A stretch of DNA of 64,000 nt from Gnetum montanum (GCA_015680685.1 MNCI01004170.1:471938-535937); one strand, 5' to 3'; numbered from the stretch's first letter, positions 34,501 through 48,300 are shown. Notes: generated by a model not told the origin, from the letters alone. Translations and numbers: made by a program.

Positions 34501-35250
34501 TTCCGAATGAGGATCTTAATGGTCGTCGTCCTTCCAGCATAGTGATCACCATAAGGACCTTCACGTGCATCTTGGAGAACTTGAAGTTGATCTCCACTGG
34601 GGACACACCATTGTACTAGGTCATCTACATAACTCTTGTAGAGGTTACCTTTGATTTCAATGAAGTGCTTGGCCTAGTGAACAAACTATTGTTTCACTCC
34701 TATGGCATCTCTTATTGCTAGTAAATATGAGAGGATGTGATTATACCAGTTTATTTCCTTACGATCTTGATCCTTAACAACACCAACAAAGAGGAGTTCA
34801 TCGAGAAATTGATCAGACAATGGACCCTCATCCTCTTTGCTATCCCATCTTAATAGAGACAAGTGATCAAAAACCACATTCTTGGTTTCCTTTTGGTTAA
34901 TAATTGTTAAGTCAAACTCTTGAACAATCACCAACCATCATATTACATGGGGGCTTACCATTGGCTTGTTCACTAGAAACAAAATAGCATTATGGTTAGT
35001 GTGCACAAAAATATGGTATCCAAGCATGTAGTACTTGAATTTATCTAAAACATACACCATGATCATGAGTTCTTTTTTAGTAGTGGTCTAGTTTAGTTGT
35101 GCATCCACAATGGTTCTACTTACATAATGGATATAGTATGAACATTTTTGATCATCAAACTATGTGAAATTTGATACATCAATCATGATGTGAAATGGCC
35201 TAGGCCAGTCTGCTGCTTGTACAATTGGAATTTCTATGAGTTTCTACTTT
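34501..35250 (-). pseudogene. Element D RNase H and connection
   Basis: Between RT and integrase the minus strand gives VIVQEFDLTIINQKETKNVV and VFDHLSLLR, the closing RNase H/connection part of gypsy pol (usual LLLQEFDLEIRDKKGxENxVADHLSR). Upstream pieces around 34960-35210 (HNAILFLVNKPMV and similar) fit the RNase H fold. Broken by stops. Confidence 0.75.
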
Positions 35251-36300
35251 AATTTCTAGAATGCATTCTCACATTTTTTGGGCTAGATGAATAATGCATA
35301 TTTCTTGTAAGCTCCACCAATAGTTTGGCAATCTTCGAGAAGTTTTCAATGAAGCACCTATAGTAACCAGTGTGGCCAAGGAATGACCTCACATCTTTTA
35401 CTGCTTTTAGTTGTCTGGTTATTTCTTGGACAACTCTTACTTTTTCTAGGTCAACCTCAATCTTTTTATTTGAAATCTGCTTCCCCAAGATAATGCCCTC
35501 TTGGACCATTACATGGATCTTTTGCCAATTTAGCCTTATATTTATCTTCACACATCACTAAACAAATTACTCAAGGTGATCCAAGGCTTGCTCAAAGGTA
35601 GCCCTATAGGTAGAAAAATCATCCATGAAGACTTCTACCATGCTATCAATATGTTATTGGAAGATCCCTAGGACTAACCATTGGAATGTGGTGGGAGCAT
35701 TACATAGGCCAAAGGACATCTTCCTATATGCAAAAGTCCCCCAAGGACTTTTGAATATGATCTTAGCTTGGTTCTTTGTGTTATCTAGATTTGGTTATAG
35801 CCAGTATAATTGTCCAGAAAGTTGTAGTAACAATGACCCATAATTGTGTCCAACACCTGATCCACAAATGATAATGAAAAATGGTCTTTGTAGGTCACCA
35901 TATTCAACAACCAAAATTCTATACAAACTCTCATGTTTCCTTCCTTTTTGGTACAATAACAAGTGGGCTAACCCACTCGCTATCTGCAATGGGGTAGATG
36001 AACCTTGCTTTGAAGAGTTGTTCAATCTCCTCCTTGATAATTTGCTTAAGCTTTGGGTTTAAGCATCTTTACGGCTACCATTTTGTCTTGATGGAGACAT
36101 CTATATAGATTCTATGCTAGCATATCCAAGGACCAATCCTTGTCAATTCATGATATGACCAAGTGAAGGCTATTGTCCATTTGCTTACAACTTCCAACAA
36201 TTTCTTTTTCTATTCTGGAGAAAGTGTGACATTGATGATTGCTACCTTTCCTTTGTTCATAAATTCATATTTCATGCTTACTGGTATAGATTTTAACTTG
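35251..36300 (-). pseudogene. Element D reverse transcriptase
   Basis: Minus-strand reading gives FKARFIYPIADSEWVSPLVI (usual GIIYPISDSxWVSPVxVVPKK) and the catalytic segment FMDDFSTYRA at about 35600-35629 (FMDDF, the YxDD box). The thumb and following part is KVRVVQEITRQLKAVKDVRS, then FLGHTGYYRCFIENFSKIAK (usual FLGHAGFYRRFIKDFSKIA). RT copies the RNA genome. Frameshifts and in-frame stops make it inactive. Confidence 0.88.
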
Positions 36301-37250
36301 AGGGTCTCTTAGTTGAAAGTCTCAAGGATCTCCAACTCTTCCCAATTAATCTCACTTTGTGCATCAGAGAGTTGATGATGGAGCTGCTCCATTTTATCCA
36401 TGCTTTTGACATAGAAGCTAGTGAGGCTCTCAACTGGTTCCATGCACATTCTTGATCCAACCTCATTATTTGTTATCATTCATTGGGTAGTTTCTTGTTT
36501 AGTCATTGTTGCATATAGGCACCTTTGAATTGCTATAGTTTATGGATACTAATTGCATGATTGAAGTGATGTGCCTTTGATGGTTCACACTCTTTACATG
36601 CAATGGCACCTCATGTCATTGTACAAGAGGCATGGAACTCTCTTCTTGATCTTTTTTAATTCATTATCCTTGGAAATATCCAAGAAGATATCTCAAATCC
36701 CCAACCTTGCATTAATGTTGCTCAACCATGCCCTTCCCATGATGATAGGAAATTCCTCTTTATAGTTCTCCACATGGATTACAAAAAAATCAATAGGATA
36801 GGAACCACCCACAAATGATGATCACAATGTCCTCCACCAATCCCAAAGGAATAGTGATGGATTAGTCTACTAACTCTAAGCTGATGTTGCCTTTTTTCAA
36901 GGAAGGTAGCTTCTAGGCTTTGTACATCTTTTAAGAAATTAAGTTAACTTCAAAACTTGAATCCAGTAATCTACAAGTAAATAAGAGGACTCCCAAGATC
37001 AAATCTCTTCTTAGAAAGATGAAAAAAATTGATCTAATCTATGACCACATGGATTAACATGATAGTGTGCAACTAGGTAGCACTTTCATTTGAAGTCAAC
37101 TTGATAGGAATTTCATAGGTTGAATTAGTAGAGTTAGTAGCCACAAGTGTTTAAGAGGGCTTCGTTGGGCTATTATTTCTAAAGAATAGCCTCTTGCAAG
37201 GCTTGGATTTAGGACAACTGAGCTAAGGAGCTGGCTGCAAGTTTATTACC
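36301..37250 (-). pseudogene. Element D protease region
   Basis: The minus strand shows LKKGNISLELVDQSITIPLG, LVEDIVI, DFFVIHVENYKEEFPIIMG and RAWLSNINARLGI. Athila-type proteases read LxLADRS, GVVEDVLVKV, FVVLDMEED, PIILGRPFLATxxAxID at these places. Upstream, FDLGSPLIYL and SSFEVNLIS may hold the remnant of the active-site region. Broken by stops. Confidence 0.7.
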
Positions 37251-38999
37251 CTCATGGCATTTCTTTGTTGTGGCTAGGTAGGTATTTCACCTTGCATGGA
37301 TTGAGCAGGTGGTAGATTTGTTGATGGTAGTGGTGCAAGAGTGGATAGGTGTTAAGAAGGATAAAAGGAAAATGGATACTCCCTTCTTGAAGAAGGTGCT
37401 CTATAGTACTCTAGAGGATAGTAGCAATGTAGAAACGAAGCATGACTAGAAGAGTCACATGGAGATACTAGTTGCTAAATGTAATAACCATAAGAGTCAA
37501 GTTGATGATAAGGGTACTACTACCTTGGAGGTGGTATCCCCCAGAACTATGGTTGTTTCTACTATTGATACTATTCTTAAGGTTGAGGTGGCACTCCACA
37601 TAGTTAGTATGTTTACTAGTGGAATTGTTATTGATAGTTGTCTTGTGAATACGACAATCTTCTAGGTGCTTGTCATTTTGCCAATCTAGGATTCAAAGCG
37701 TACATCCTAGATTCTTGTAGGTGTGATAACATGAGTTAAAATTTTTTAGGATGTTCATATTGAAAAATTTCATAATCCTCATCATCAATTTCTAAATTTG
37801 CAATCTCCTCTACTATTGCAACTTTACCCTTATCCTTGTGATATTCCCATTTAACATCCTTTTTCTTCCTTCGTTTGTGACCATAACCTCCTTGATCTTT
37901 ACATTTATTTACAATTTTCAAAGTAGTTTAGAACTTCTCATACAAGAGGTTTCATATTTTATCTACCTTAGCAAATATTTCAGTAACATATTTTTGTATT
38001 AGCAATGTTTTCCTCTATAGCACTTCATCAAGTGATGCTTCCTCCTCATTCTCATAGAAACGACCCTCCCTTTTGTGAATGGAGGGGTTTCTATTATACT
38101 CCTTTACACTTTCTCATTTTTTAGCTCAACTTCATCTTTAGCCACCTATTATTCTATGAGCCTTTAGATCTAATGAACCCTTAGCTTAGAAAGTCTCCAT
38201 TGGGCATAAACCCCAAGGGTTCTCCTTTTTTCAATTTTGAGCGAATCTATGATATGGTGTAGCTAATCATGTTGGAAGCATTCATGGCCTAGGCATTAAT
38301 GCAATAGAGAGTACTACCTACCCAACACCATATCCAAGGACTCATGATTGCCTTGTTTCCAACCTTGGATTTTCCTTTGTATATTGGACACTATGAAGTA
38401 CATTTAATACTTGTCATTGAATAACTCCAGCATCGTACTCCATCATCAAATAGATTCTGATTCTAAGAACTAATACCAACTTTCTACTTCTTTATGAGTA
38501 TTCTTGGAAATAGTTTTATCTTTTTTGATTCATATGTCACATTTTGCAAGGCATAGGCATCATGGAAGGCTTGCAAATCATTTTGTGAATTTGAATTATA
38601 TCCCCCCTCAAATTTGGGGATATTATTCATATCTAACCATTTGGTGCAGCTATCCTTCAACTACCTAGTAGGAATTCTGATAGTCTTTAAAATATTCAAC
38701 ATGTTCCTTGTAGCTAGTAGAGGTTCATCTTTGTCATAATGATCTTGATAGTCCCTGTCATAGACATGCTACCTACAATGAGTCTTTCTATGCATTCTAT
38801 CTGTGTGATGTTCTTCCCCTGATATTATTCATGCCCCTACTCTCTATTGTCCTAGTAGGATCTAGGATCATCCTTATCCCACTATTCATCTGCATCACAA
38901 TCTCTACTGCTCCTTTGATGGTCTTAGCCTTTACTTCTATAGAAATTAGAGGAGGAAGACAATGAGGATGATGATGTAGGTGAAGAGAAAGGAGAATCA
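37251..38999 (-). pseudogene. Element D gag
   Basis: Minus strand from about 38999: an acidic/Ser-rich N-terminus, then WLDMNNIPKFEGGYNSNSQN, DLQAFHDAYALQNV and KKIKLFPRIL, matching element C's gag (LDLKNFPSFSGGYDLDPQQH, LQAFYDAYTWNNI, KLKLFPMTL). Farther down comes a Lys-rich part KCKDQGGYGHKRRKKKDVK with an acidic tail IDDEDYEIFQYEHP (37736-37921). Frames are broken. The resemblance shows C and D are related families. Confidence 0.75.
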
Positions 39000-39780
39000 A
39001 CACCAGAATGATGCCTACTACCTCCTCTTATTTGGTCCCTACCCCAATCACCTTATTTATCTTTCTCATAGTTCTTGTGATTATCCTTGCCTTTGGATGA
39101 GTGGTTGAGGTTGTTATCTTTTGAGGTCCCTTGATCCTCAAAACCATTCTTTCCCTCACCCAAGTTGTCCATAGTTGACTAAAACCTTTAGATAAGGGTC
39201 TCCTCATTAAAGAAAGGGAGATGTATTGGGACTAGCCTAGAAAAAGTCCTTATCTTCTTTGTGTGCTTATAAGAACAAGTGGGTAGAAAATAGTTTTTCC
39301 TTTGAAGCCTCATATCAAGCTTCCATTTGCCAATCAATTTTTTTTGGCCTCTATGTGATAATAATCTTAATAGAGGTGATCTTAAACCTCATGCTCTACA
39401 TTAAGTCCAATGATATCAAACTTGATTAGATTGTTCAATAAAATAGTAGGAACATATTAGTTAGGAGGCAATACGATGTTACCTTCCATGTTCCTCCATC
39501 ACAGTTGCTCCTCCAAATATAGGATAAGGTGAAATCTAAAGGGTAATGGTCTAGATGGATGTAAACAACTCAAAACTATTGAGACACTTATGTCTTTTGG
39601 TCTTCCTACCTTTGATTGGATTTTCTTGTAAATGGCAATGGAGATTTGTCATGTCAATCTTTGTTTAAAAAATAGTATGTGGTTGTTGTTATATTCTTAA
39701 TGATTTAGTGTTAGTTAGTCTTTACAACATCTTTATAAGATTTTACTATCTTTCCTATGTAGCGCACTTAGCTAAACTAA
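39000..39780 (-). other. Element D 5' leader
   Basis: Lies between the PBS and gag. No coding signature found. AT-rich. Confidence 0.5.
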
Positions 39781-39799
39781 ATCCCTGGTACTAGTACTA
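39781..39799 (-). other. Element D primer binding site (tRNA-Asp type, decayed)
   Basis: Minus strand TAGTACTAGTACCAGGGAT lines up without gaps with TGGCGCCGTTGCCGGGGAT. All but one of the differences are G-to-A or C-to-T transitions, as expected from methylation decay of a CpG-rich site. It sits one base from the LTR. Confidence 0.75.
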
Positions 39800-39800
39800 A

Positions 39801-40692
39801 TGAAAATCAACAAGTAGTTCCTCCACTCAACCATATGAATTACAAGTGTTCACCAACCATCCAATTGAGTTCTATGGATTTAACCCCTAAGTCTATCAAT
39901 AGACAAAGATAGTACCATGAGAGTTATGATTGTTGTCTTCTTAGCTTTACTTGTGTGAGCTCAATTGTATGGTTAAGTATAAGCCAAGGCACATGATATT
40001 TATTTATATTTTATATTTTATTTATTTAATCTAAGTATGAAAAAAAGGTAATTAATTGAAAATTAACTATTTAACTATCTAATGCCTTTAATCTAACTAG
40101 CCTAACATAGGAATCTAGGCCCACTTTCCGTTTGCATCCTAAACTCACTCTAATGCTACTGGGTTACCAAGTATCTATCATTGGTCATACCAAATAGCCA
40201 ATATTGGGATTACCAAGCATTAAGTAGTATGTTTGAAGTGTTCATACTTATGTGTTGTTATTAAGAATATTAATTAACTAAAGACATGAATGTAAACTAC
40301 ATGAATAATAAAGTGCATGGAAATACACATTAATCTATTCTAAGTGCTATAAGGAGTTCTAAGAATCTCTTCTTTATTGCCATCACATCAAAGTATCTAA
40401 GTACATTGATGCTCAAATAAGGATCCATACAATTCTTGAAGTCCTACTACAAATACTCAAAAAATATTCTAACTCTAAGCTAATAAAACTACATAACCTT
40501 GGCTATGCTACTAACTTAACATATCATAAATGAGATGAGTACATGCATTTATATAGGATAAACTAGACACTACAATGATGCATTTGTGTTGATGCATCAA
40601 ACCATGCATTAATGGGGTTGCATCGACAGGGCTATGTCAACGAGGCTACATTGATGCATGTCCATTGATGTAGCTAGTCAAATGATTCAACA
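39801..40692 (-). repeat. Element D 5' LTR (892 bp)
   Basis: Plus-strand ends TGAAAATCAACAAGTAG and CAAATGATTCAACA. Longer than the 3' LTR because of several small insertions, including extra copies of the U3 word TGATGCAT/ATTGATGCATG (40570-40680). TATA-like TATATAGG lies near 40551. The R/U5 part has the shared CTACTGGGTTACCAAG box (40155-40172). Confidence 0.92.
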
Positions 40693-40812
40693 CATAGTTA
40701 CACTATATAACAAGTAATAAATAATGCATAGTATTCAAAACTATGATAGCCAAATGAAACAAAAACCATGTGGCCATAACAACATTAAAAAATAACAAGT
40801 CCATCATCATAA

Positions 40813-43800
40813 TTAACAGCCAAAGTAAGCCATAGAAGGAGGAGAAGAAGGAATATTGCTAAAACCATCATTGTCATCACTTGGGGCCTATAGAAAATGA
40901 AACATCCAACCATTAGTAACCATAATAACCACCAATATAGCCATAAAATAGTAAAACATATAATATAAAAAAAATTTAAACCTCAAAAGAGTCAAGTGTA
41001 ATTTCTTCAGGAGTAAACTTTGAGATACTAGTCTCTAATCTATGAAGAATTTCCTCTTCGCTCATGTTAACCCAACTAATGTATCCTAAGTCTAGTCCTA
41101 CTAAGATCTTTTGCTTTTCCATCTCTATCCACTCAGGATGAGTATAGGAGAAGGAAGTTGTAGATGTCTTCCAGATGCAATTACTATCTAAGAAGTGGGA
41201 GAATCAATAATAGGTATCGACTCCTTGAATCTGCTGAAAACTTATTCTACAACTATGCCTTGCAAGAATAACTTATGCATGTGTTGTACCATAGCTGCCT
41301 AATGCCAGATCTCATGTAATTCTCCTTCACCATCTTGTACAACTTCTTGTTATTCTTTTATTTCTTACCCCACCTAGCACCCAAGCATAGTAGTCTTGTC
41401 ACTCCTATGCCTTGCAAACCATCATTTCTAGTTTTACATCCTTCTCCAAACTGCTCTTGGCTAGAGCAACCTTTCCTTGGATGGTGTTCTAGTAGAAAGA
41501 CCATTTAATCTCCTTTTTTTGCAAAGATTCTTGGTTGAGGATAGGAGTTTCTATGAATTCTTTTCGATCTTTGAAGTTCCTGACTTCATCTAACAACTCA
41601 CTATTTTACTTCTCTAGAGCCACAACATGTTCCTATAGGAATTCATTTGAATGTTGGAACTCCCAAAATGATTCTGGACATGAAACAACATACTTCATAG
41701 CCCCCTCATACAACCTCCTAGGAACATTCTTGAAATTGGGTGGCAACTCTAGGAGCTCATCAAATTTGATATTCCTTGTGGGATTCCACCTAATCCTTGA
41801 AATTGTCACACATAAAAATAAAATACAAAAATACAAAAAAATTAAAGCCATAAAAATTATAAAAACATGAAAAAAATTAGAATATAAAAATTAAATACTA
41901 AACAAAAATTTCTCTTCTAACTTTTCTTACAAATGCCAAGGGCTAGTTGTTGTAGGCTATCTACCACATGTCCATCATTCACCTCATGAAATCCACCTTG
42001 TCTAATGCCTCTATCCAAGATTTAGAATGGAATGTAGATGTTTCTGGAGGAGATTCATGTCCCATAGTAGCCATAATATATCAACATAATTTACAATAAA
42101 GATATATAAAATAATACACAAAAAAGCTAAAATTCTAGAACCTACCAAGAAGATCATGAGATATGTTCATTAGAGAACTACCTTCTGAAGGTAAATCAAC
42201 TAAGATGAAATCTAAGACACCATGTGCTTCCTTAACCATCATCTCTTCTTATTTACATCATTGCTCCTCCTCTACAGCAACATCATAACCAAAAAAATAT
42301 AAATTAGCAAAAACCTTATCCACCAAGTATAACCAAAAACCATGATAAAGCTAAAAATTTAGAAGTTAAAAAAAATAAGAATAAATACATACCTTCAATA
42401 GCTTGAATAACCTTTTTGAGCCTAATTCCCAACTTTTTAGAAGCTTTTTTACTAGGAACTATGACATTTTCTTCAACTCTTGGCCTCTTTATTTGTTCCT
42501 TAGTAGTACCACCAACCATTGCATGCAATCTCTTGGTCCTTTCCACATTGCGACACATATCATAGGGCTTAATCCTTGTGTTTTCAGGGGAAAAATCATG
42601 TAGACCACATATGTTTTTAGTGGTAATATATAGTGAGTCACCCACATCCTCCATGGATGGACCTTGGACACATATTGGATGAGCAAAGTATTTAACCCAA
42701 GGCTTGGAAAGTTGGGAAACATCACACTATACTCACTTTCCATCTTGTTTTATTACCAAAAACTTTGTAAACTTTTTAAGATACTAATTGAAAAATGTAA
42801 AATGAACATGATACACTAAAATAATATTTTTACAAAATTTTTGTAATTCACTTCTTAAATCAACAACCAAAAAAGTAGCCTAATTGAACCTAGTTCCATC
42901 TAGTAACACTTTTTTCATAGCCTAAGCTTGTTGCACTCTTATGATTTTCTTCTATGGCAATGACATTAAAAAAAACTCTAAAACAAAAAAGAGGATATAA
43001 CTTGTTCATCTCCTCAATATCATAGTTATCAAATGATAATGCCACACCTAGAGATGATTTGAGCCAAGCCTCTATATCCCCTCTATAGCTTGAGTCCTTC
43101 CCTATTCCAATTGCCCTCTTCACACCATTAGAAGGTACATCAAAATGATTATTAAACAATTCTTCATCAATGCTCAAAACTATAGGCAAACTCTAGACAC
43201 AATTTGTAAATTTTGAAGCCTCTTCATTAAATGAATCTGTTACATTCAGCATCTCAACTATTAACATAGATAAAATAGGAAACATAAACAAATCAAACAA
43301 GCCTGTATTGCTAATTCTTTGTTTAATATTTGTAGAAGCCTTGTTTGATAGCCATTCTTGTGCCTTATCTACTTCACCTCAATAAAGGAGAATCTTCTCC
43401 TCAGTTTGGACAAAAGTAATTATGATGATTAAAGATTGTTGTATAGAATCTATTGCATATAACATAGTTCGCAGTAAAAAACTATAAATAAAAAATACAA
43501 TTGAAAGTAAGCCATAAAAACTAAAAATTCTAAGAAATATAAATATAAAAATGTAACAAAAATAAAAACCATTTTTACGTACTTAACTTGGGCAAAGTTG
43601 AAACATTAGATTGAATCAACGCATGTGCTCCTAGATCTTGGAGATTCCAAAATTCATGTATACATTTAGTAGTCACATAATTTTGATACATTTGGGAATA
43701 CCTCATCATGTACCTAGCAAACTCTACACTGAGATGGTTGAGCACTTGTACTATGATGTTATCTCTTTGTCTAAATTTATCTCAAGTTACACGAGCTATA

Positions 43801-44330
43801 CATAAGGCTTGGTCATTTGAAATCAATCCTCCTCTTTGAACCTTAAACCTAAAAAAAACATAAAATCAGTCAAAAAGATAGCCTTAAAACCAAAACAAAC
43901 ATGTTAAATTAAACCAAAGATTATCCTTCCAACATGTAGACATGTCTGGTATAAGGTGATTAGCCTATGATTCAACATTATAGTGTTTACATTGTATTGT
44001 GAATAAATTGGCATCTCTTAGATACATGATGATTTCCAAATTCCTATAGAATAAGAATTCTCATTATGCTTCAATTCCATTCAAGCCTCAAGNAAATAGT
44101 TTCACATTTTGAAAACCAAATAGACATTTTATCAAGTAGTTAACATGCAAAGCATTAACAGATATTTTCATGAATAATTGACATGAAACAATATTTTTGA
44201 TAAAATGCATATAAAATAGTAAAATACTAAGACCTAGGGAAAACAAGATGATCAAAAATACTAGCTTGAGGGTTGGGAAAGTTAATAACACTAAGAGTGA
44301 AGGAAGAAGATGTCAAAAACAATGAAATTT
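40813..44330 (-). pseudogene. Gene X, minus copy: intron-bearing passenger gene, FCP1/NIF-like start
   Basis: Multi-exon gene related to the plus copy at 53979-57309. Upstream part (about 44330-43990): a weak FCP1/NIF-like phosphatase segment (LYAFYQKYCFMSIIHEN, LEWNQSI). An exon at 43848-43583 (acceptor TTTTTTTAG, donor GTACGT) encodes GGLISNDQALCIARVT...MMRYSQMYQNYVTTKC. The next exon starts at 43449 (acceptor GCAATAG) with TEEKILL...GEVDKAQEWLSNKAS, then VLSIDEELFNNHFDVPSNGV. A later exon (about 42740-42380) has FPNFPSLGLNTL. The last exon, 40887-40813, encodes APSDDNDGFSN to a stop. Stops occur within exons. The order and splice sites match the plus copy. Function unknown. Confidence 0.55.
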
Positions 44331-46115
44331 TTTGGCATTTGGAGTATATATGCTATCTTTTTCTCATCAAAAAAATCCAAAATCATTAAAACGTTGCCTT
44401 CCTAGGTAGGGAAGGTCAAACACATTGTTCTCTTAGAGCATGGGACCAAACATGTTGATTCCAAGACTAGAGGAAAAACCATAATAGCCATCCCAGGTGC
44501 TAATCTCTAAAAAGCTACCAAGATTGATAAAAAAACCCAAAACTTTGCATTTAGGTAGTACATGTGACAAATGCTAGCCCTAGGGGTAGAAACAATTGTA
44601 AAAATTTAAAATTTAAAATTAATGATATGACATAAATATGATAAAAATCATCAAATAAGCTAGAATTGTCAAAAACGTTACACATATAGGTGTAGAAAAA
44701 GTCAAAAATCATCAAGATTTAACCGAAAAATCCTAATTCATTGGAATTTGAGCATGAAAAACCTGTAAGTTAAGTAATTTAATCAATAAAAATTAAAAAT
44801 ACTATTCCTAGTATGGGAAAATCCAAAATGCTATCAATTATGGTAAAAACTTTACCAAACCCTAGTTTTTTTATGTAGCAAAAAAACCCTAATTTGACAC
44901 AAATTAACATGAAAAAACCTAGAAAAATACATTTGTGACCTAGAGGTTAAAGAATCTAGCTATGGTAGGGAAACATCCTATCAACACTATCACATGTAGC
45001 TAGAAAAAATTGTAAATGCCAAAAACAAAAGGATAAAACAAGCCAAAATGTTGCATATGTGGCTTGGAAAAAATCTAGATCTTCACCATGAAAGGCCAAA
45101 AAATCCTAATTTAATTCCTATAACTATCAAAAAACCTAGGACCATGATTCTACGTAGTTAAAGGCCAAAATTCCTATCATACATAGGCTTGGAAAAACCT
45201 AGAATGCTATAAAACCAAGCCAAAAAATAATAATAAATGCAGCGAAAAGTGGTACATGGGAATCATGGATGAAGATCCTTCCCATGAAGATGGGTTTGGA
45301 AACCTGACAAGAATAATCCTCTCAACATCCTCTACCTCCTCCATGCCTACATTCCTACTTGTCAATCCATTCTTCCCTACCATGGTTGTTAGATCTTGTG
45401 TGTTCTGCCTAACTATTGGTAAGAAAATCTTGAAATTCCCAAGTGTTTATCTCACATGTTGAACATAAGTAATTATAAAAATCAATTTTGTTGAAACACA
45501 CTATTGAAATTGAGTTTTATGATTCAAGCTTGCACCAAATACACTACAGGATTGAAATTGAGAATGATATAGGCCAAATATGTTATGGAAATAAAATAAA
45601 AAAAGAAATTGATGTCACAAGTTTAGGTTTGGTGAGAAATTACTTGCTCTAGCTTAAACATGTTGTCCATGGCTACCCAAACAAGTCTAAGTCTACCCCA
45701 AACACATTGTGCATATGAAATTAAAAATGAAATTGAGTTTGCATGTTGATAGTTGGTGAAAAACTAAGCTTTCCTAGCATGAAATGCTTTCCACATGACC
45801 AATAGTGATGGTATGTGAGCCTTAAAGACCATGAAGGAATATACCCAAGGGTTAAACATGCTACCATAATAAAATAGAGAATGAAATTGACCAACTACAC
45901 TACATTATAGATTGAAATTTCTTTCCAATAGCCTTTAACATTGCATAGCTTACTCTTGTACGCAATTAAGTGGATCCCACAAAGCTTAGAAAAAACCACC
46001 AAAAGTCAAAAAATTATACAGGGATGAAATTGACTATGAAATTAATCCCATACACTATATTTTGATTTGAAATTGACTTCAATAACCTAAAACATTGCTA
46101 AACTAGTAAAACAAG
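44331..46115. repeat. Degenerate repeats upstream of gene X minus copy
   Basis: From 44380 to 45200 the phrase AAAAACCTAG with GGCTTGGAAAAA or GTAGCTAGAAAAA recurs about every 100-200 bp. From 45500 to 46080 TGAAATTGA recurs with CAAACATGTTG-like words. Minus-strand orientation puts this upstream of X. I recognise no gene. Confidence 0.45.
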
Positions 46116-48300
46116 ATAATAGGTGTAACACCTTAAAAATTTGGTGCTAGAATGCCAAAGATTTTGGAGTGAAATAACTTAACTTAAAATCCCATGGGCC
46201 TTGAGAAAAGGATCTGAAGTACCCTAAATGATTTTTTCAATCACCTAGAAACTTATGATTTTTTGTTGAATAATACTGTCAATGCAAATCTAGAATGTAG
46301 AGAAACTAAAACTAAATTTGCACTAAACAAATGAACTGCAACTTTTTATTAAAATAATAAATTTGTTTGATGGAAAAAAGTTTAAACATGTATAAATTTA
46401 TGTGCTTTGACTCCACAAACAACCAAAATAAGGATGCTTAGAGCCCAATGCAACCGGCAAGGTGTGTTCTACAACTAGCTTTGCTCTTTGGTAGTTTTAA
46501 GTTTCTGCTCCTAAATGTCGTTGCTGGTTTCTCTACCACTAGATCAACGTTGTAGGTGATGTGGATGGTTATGGAATTTTGGTAAATTTTCACTGCTCTA
46601 AAATTCTCAATGTTCAATCAAATGCAAAATATCAAAAGTCCTTTTAATATGGTCAACTTTGGTTTAAATAGGCCATTTGGTAACTAATTCGCTACTGTAG
46701 ATCTATACCATGATTGTTGACAAATTGTTACAAATTTTTTGTGGATGTAGGTCATTCCTTGGTAGTATATTTATTACATTTAGAAAATTTTATGCTTTTT
46801 TACACTGGCTTCATTATTGCTCAACATAAAAATTCAATGCTTGCCATAAAACTTTAACACCCAAATTTATGTGCTAGCTTTGCAAGCTCCTCCAATGTAA
46901 AAATAAAAGCCCAAATTTTATACACTACCTTTGCAAGTTGCTCCAACGTAAAAATCACCATGGCTAGCATAAAACTAATAAATACCCAAATTTGATGGTT
47001 TTAAAGGCATTTTCAGCCTTTCCAAGCCTAGGTACATGTAAAATACAACTTTTCCCACCTAAAAGATAAGGCATTCACAACTTATGAAACATTTTTTAGC
47101 TTCCATAACCTAAGATGTGTGAGAGTGTCACCTATGAACTACAAATTTCATACCAAATTCTAGTGATGAAGGTTACAATGCTAGTTGTAGGAAAAATAAG
47201 CCAATTATGTCTACCATTATTTTCGCACCAAATTATAGTGAATTTTGGTTACAAGTTGTCACATGAATTTTCTTTGTGGTGTTTTATTAGCTGCTCTTTA
47301 TTGATGTTTTGAGGTATGACCTAAGAGACATTGACAAATAATGCAAAACATCAAAACAAATCCATCATTAATGTTTCCTCTCCATGCTTAATTTTGTAGT
47401 TGTCAAACCATGCCAAAGAGTGCTTATGATAGTATAATTAGGTTTTGATGGGATGATATTGATTTGAGATGGGATAGATGCTATATTTGGCCATAGGGAT
47501 TAATAATAAATTTCACATGCTAACATCATTATTACAGTATGGCAATGACATGCTTGCTAATCAGTGTAGTCTTCACTCTTCATGCTTCGAAGTGTTGGTT
47601 ACTTAGTAATGATTTTTTTTTTGAGGAACCAACACTCCATTCCAAGGCTTCTTTGGCCATTATGTTCCTCCCTTTACTTGTTTGAAGCCATTGATCTGAC
47701 TTACAAGCTTCATTGACCTCTCATTCTTCTTGGAAATTTGCTTCCTCATATTTTTTTTATTTTTTTAGGGGTGAAACCTTCATTGAGTTTCATTTTCAAG
47801 GTCAAACTTAATTTCCTTTTTCATTGAATGAGATGTGTTACATCCAATGAACTTAATGGCAATGCATAACAAAGAAGATGTCACATGGCCACAATGCATG
47901 AATGTCAAACATAGGTCATCATTGTTGCTTAGGGTAAGGAAGGTTGTAATTCGACTACAAGATTGTGGCTTAAAAGAGATAATGAAAGTGCTATGAGATA
48001 ATCACCCTTGGCATAGTAAGACAAGCCAACCAAATTTGGTGTGTCAAGGTCACATGATAACTTGTTTCCATAATGAGTTGCACCTTTGTGATGACTTCCA
48101 AGCTTCATCCTACAAGCAAAACTCCAAGAAGAAGAGAAAAATAAGACAAAGAATAAATGTTGTTACAAGACATTACATAAGATCATGCAAGATAACTAGT
48201 GAACTACAAGCCATCACAAGCTACTATCGGTGCAACATTGACTGATCTGTCTCATGTATCATAGATTTCACGAAGCTTGTAGTTCATTCTTCATGTTAAA
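46116..48300. other. Interval without recognised genes; possible LTR start at 46118
   Basis: TGTAACACCTTAAAAATTTGG at 46118 resembles the first bases of many plant gypsy LTRs, but no matching end or duplication was found. A 50-bp tandem duplication is listed separately. No protein motif seen. Confidence 0.3.
46861..46960. repeat. Tandem duplication, two 50-bp units
   Basis: CCAAATTTAT...TTTGCAAGCTCCTCCAATGT at 46861 is followed at 46911 by CCAAATTTTA...TTTGCAAGTTGCTCCAACGT. The period is 50 bp. Confidence 0.8.

Larger units (their letters stand above)
27661..40692 (-). mobile_element. Element D: full-length Athila-like gypsy retrotransposon, decayed
   Basis: Complete structure on the minus strand: 5' LTR (39801-40692), PBS (39781-39799), gag, protease, RT, RNase H, integrase, long spacer, additional ORF, purine-rich end (minus ATTGGGGTA just outside 28494), 3' LTR (27661-28494). 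Target duplication CATAA (27656-27660) and CATAG (40693-40697) differ by one transition. Inserted between the protease F and gene X. Every coding part has stops. The PBS and gag place it near Athila, and the additional ORF occupies the env-like position. Confidence 0.9.

Noticed and set aside
27661-40692. Endogenous pararetrovirus instead of an LTR element
   Set aside because: Long terminal repeats, a target-site duplication, a tRNA-Asp PBS and an integrase domain are present; no movement-protein motif seen.
41535-41870. 111-codon plus-strand open frame
   Set aside because: It overlaps exons and introns of the minus-strand gene X and shows no family motif; treated as a shadow.
45256-45462. 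68-codon open frame, Ser/Thr-rich
   Set aside because: No motif, lies in degenerate repeats, and the opposite strand is equally open.
46118-46140. Start of an LTR (TGTAACACC...)
   Set aside because: Kept only as a possibility in the interval note: no matching end, duplication or partner LTR found.
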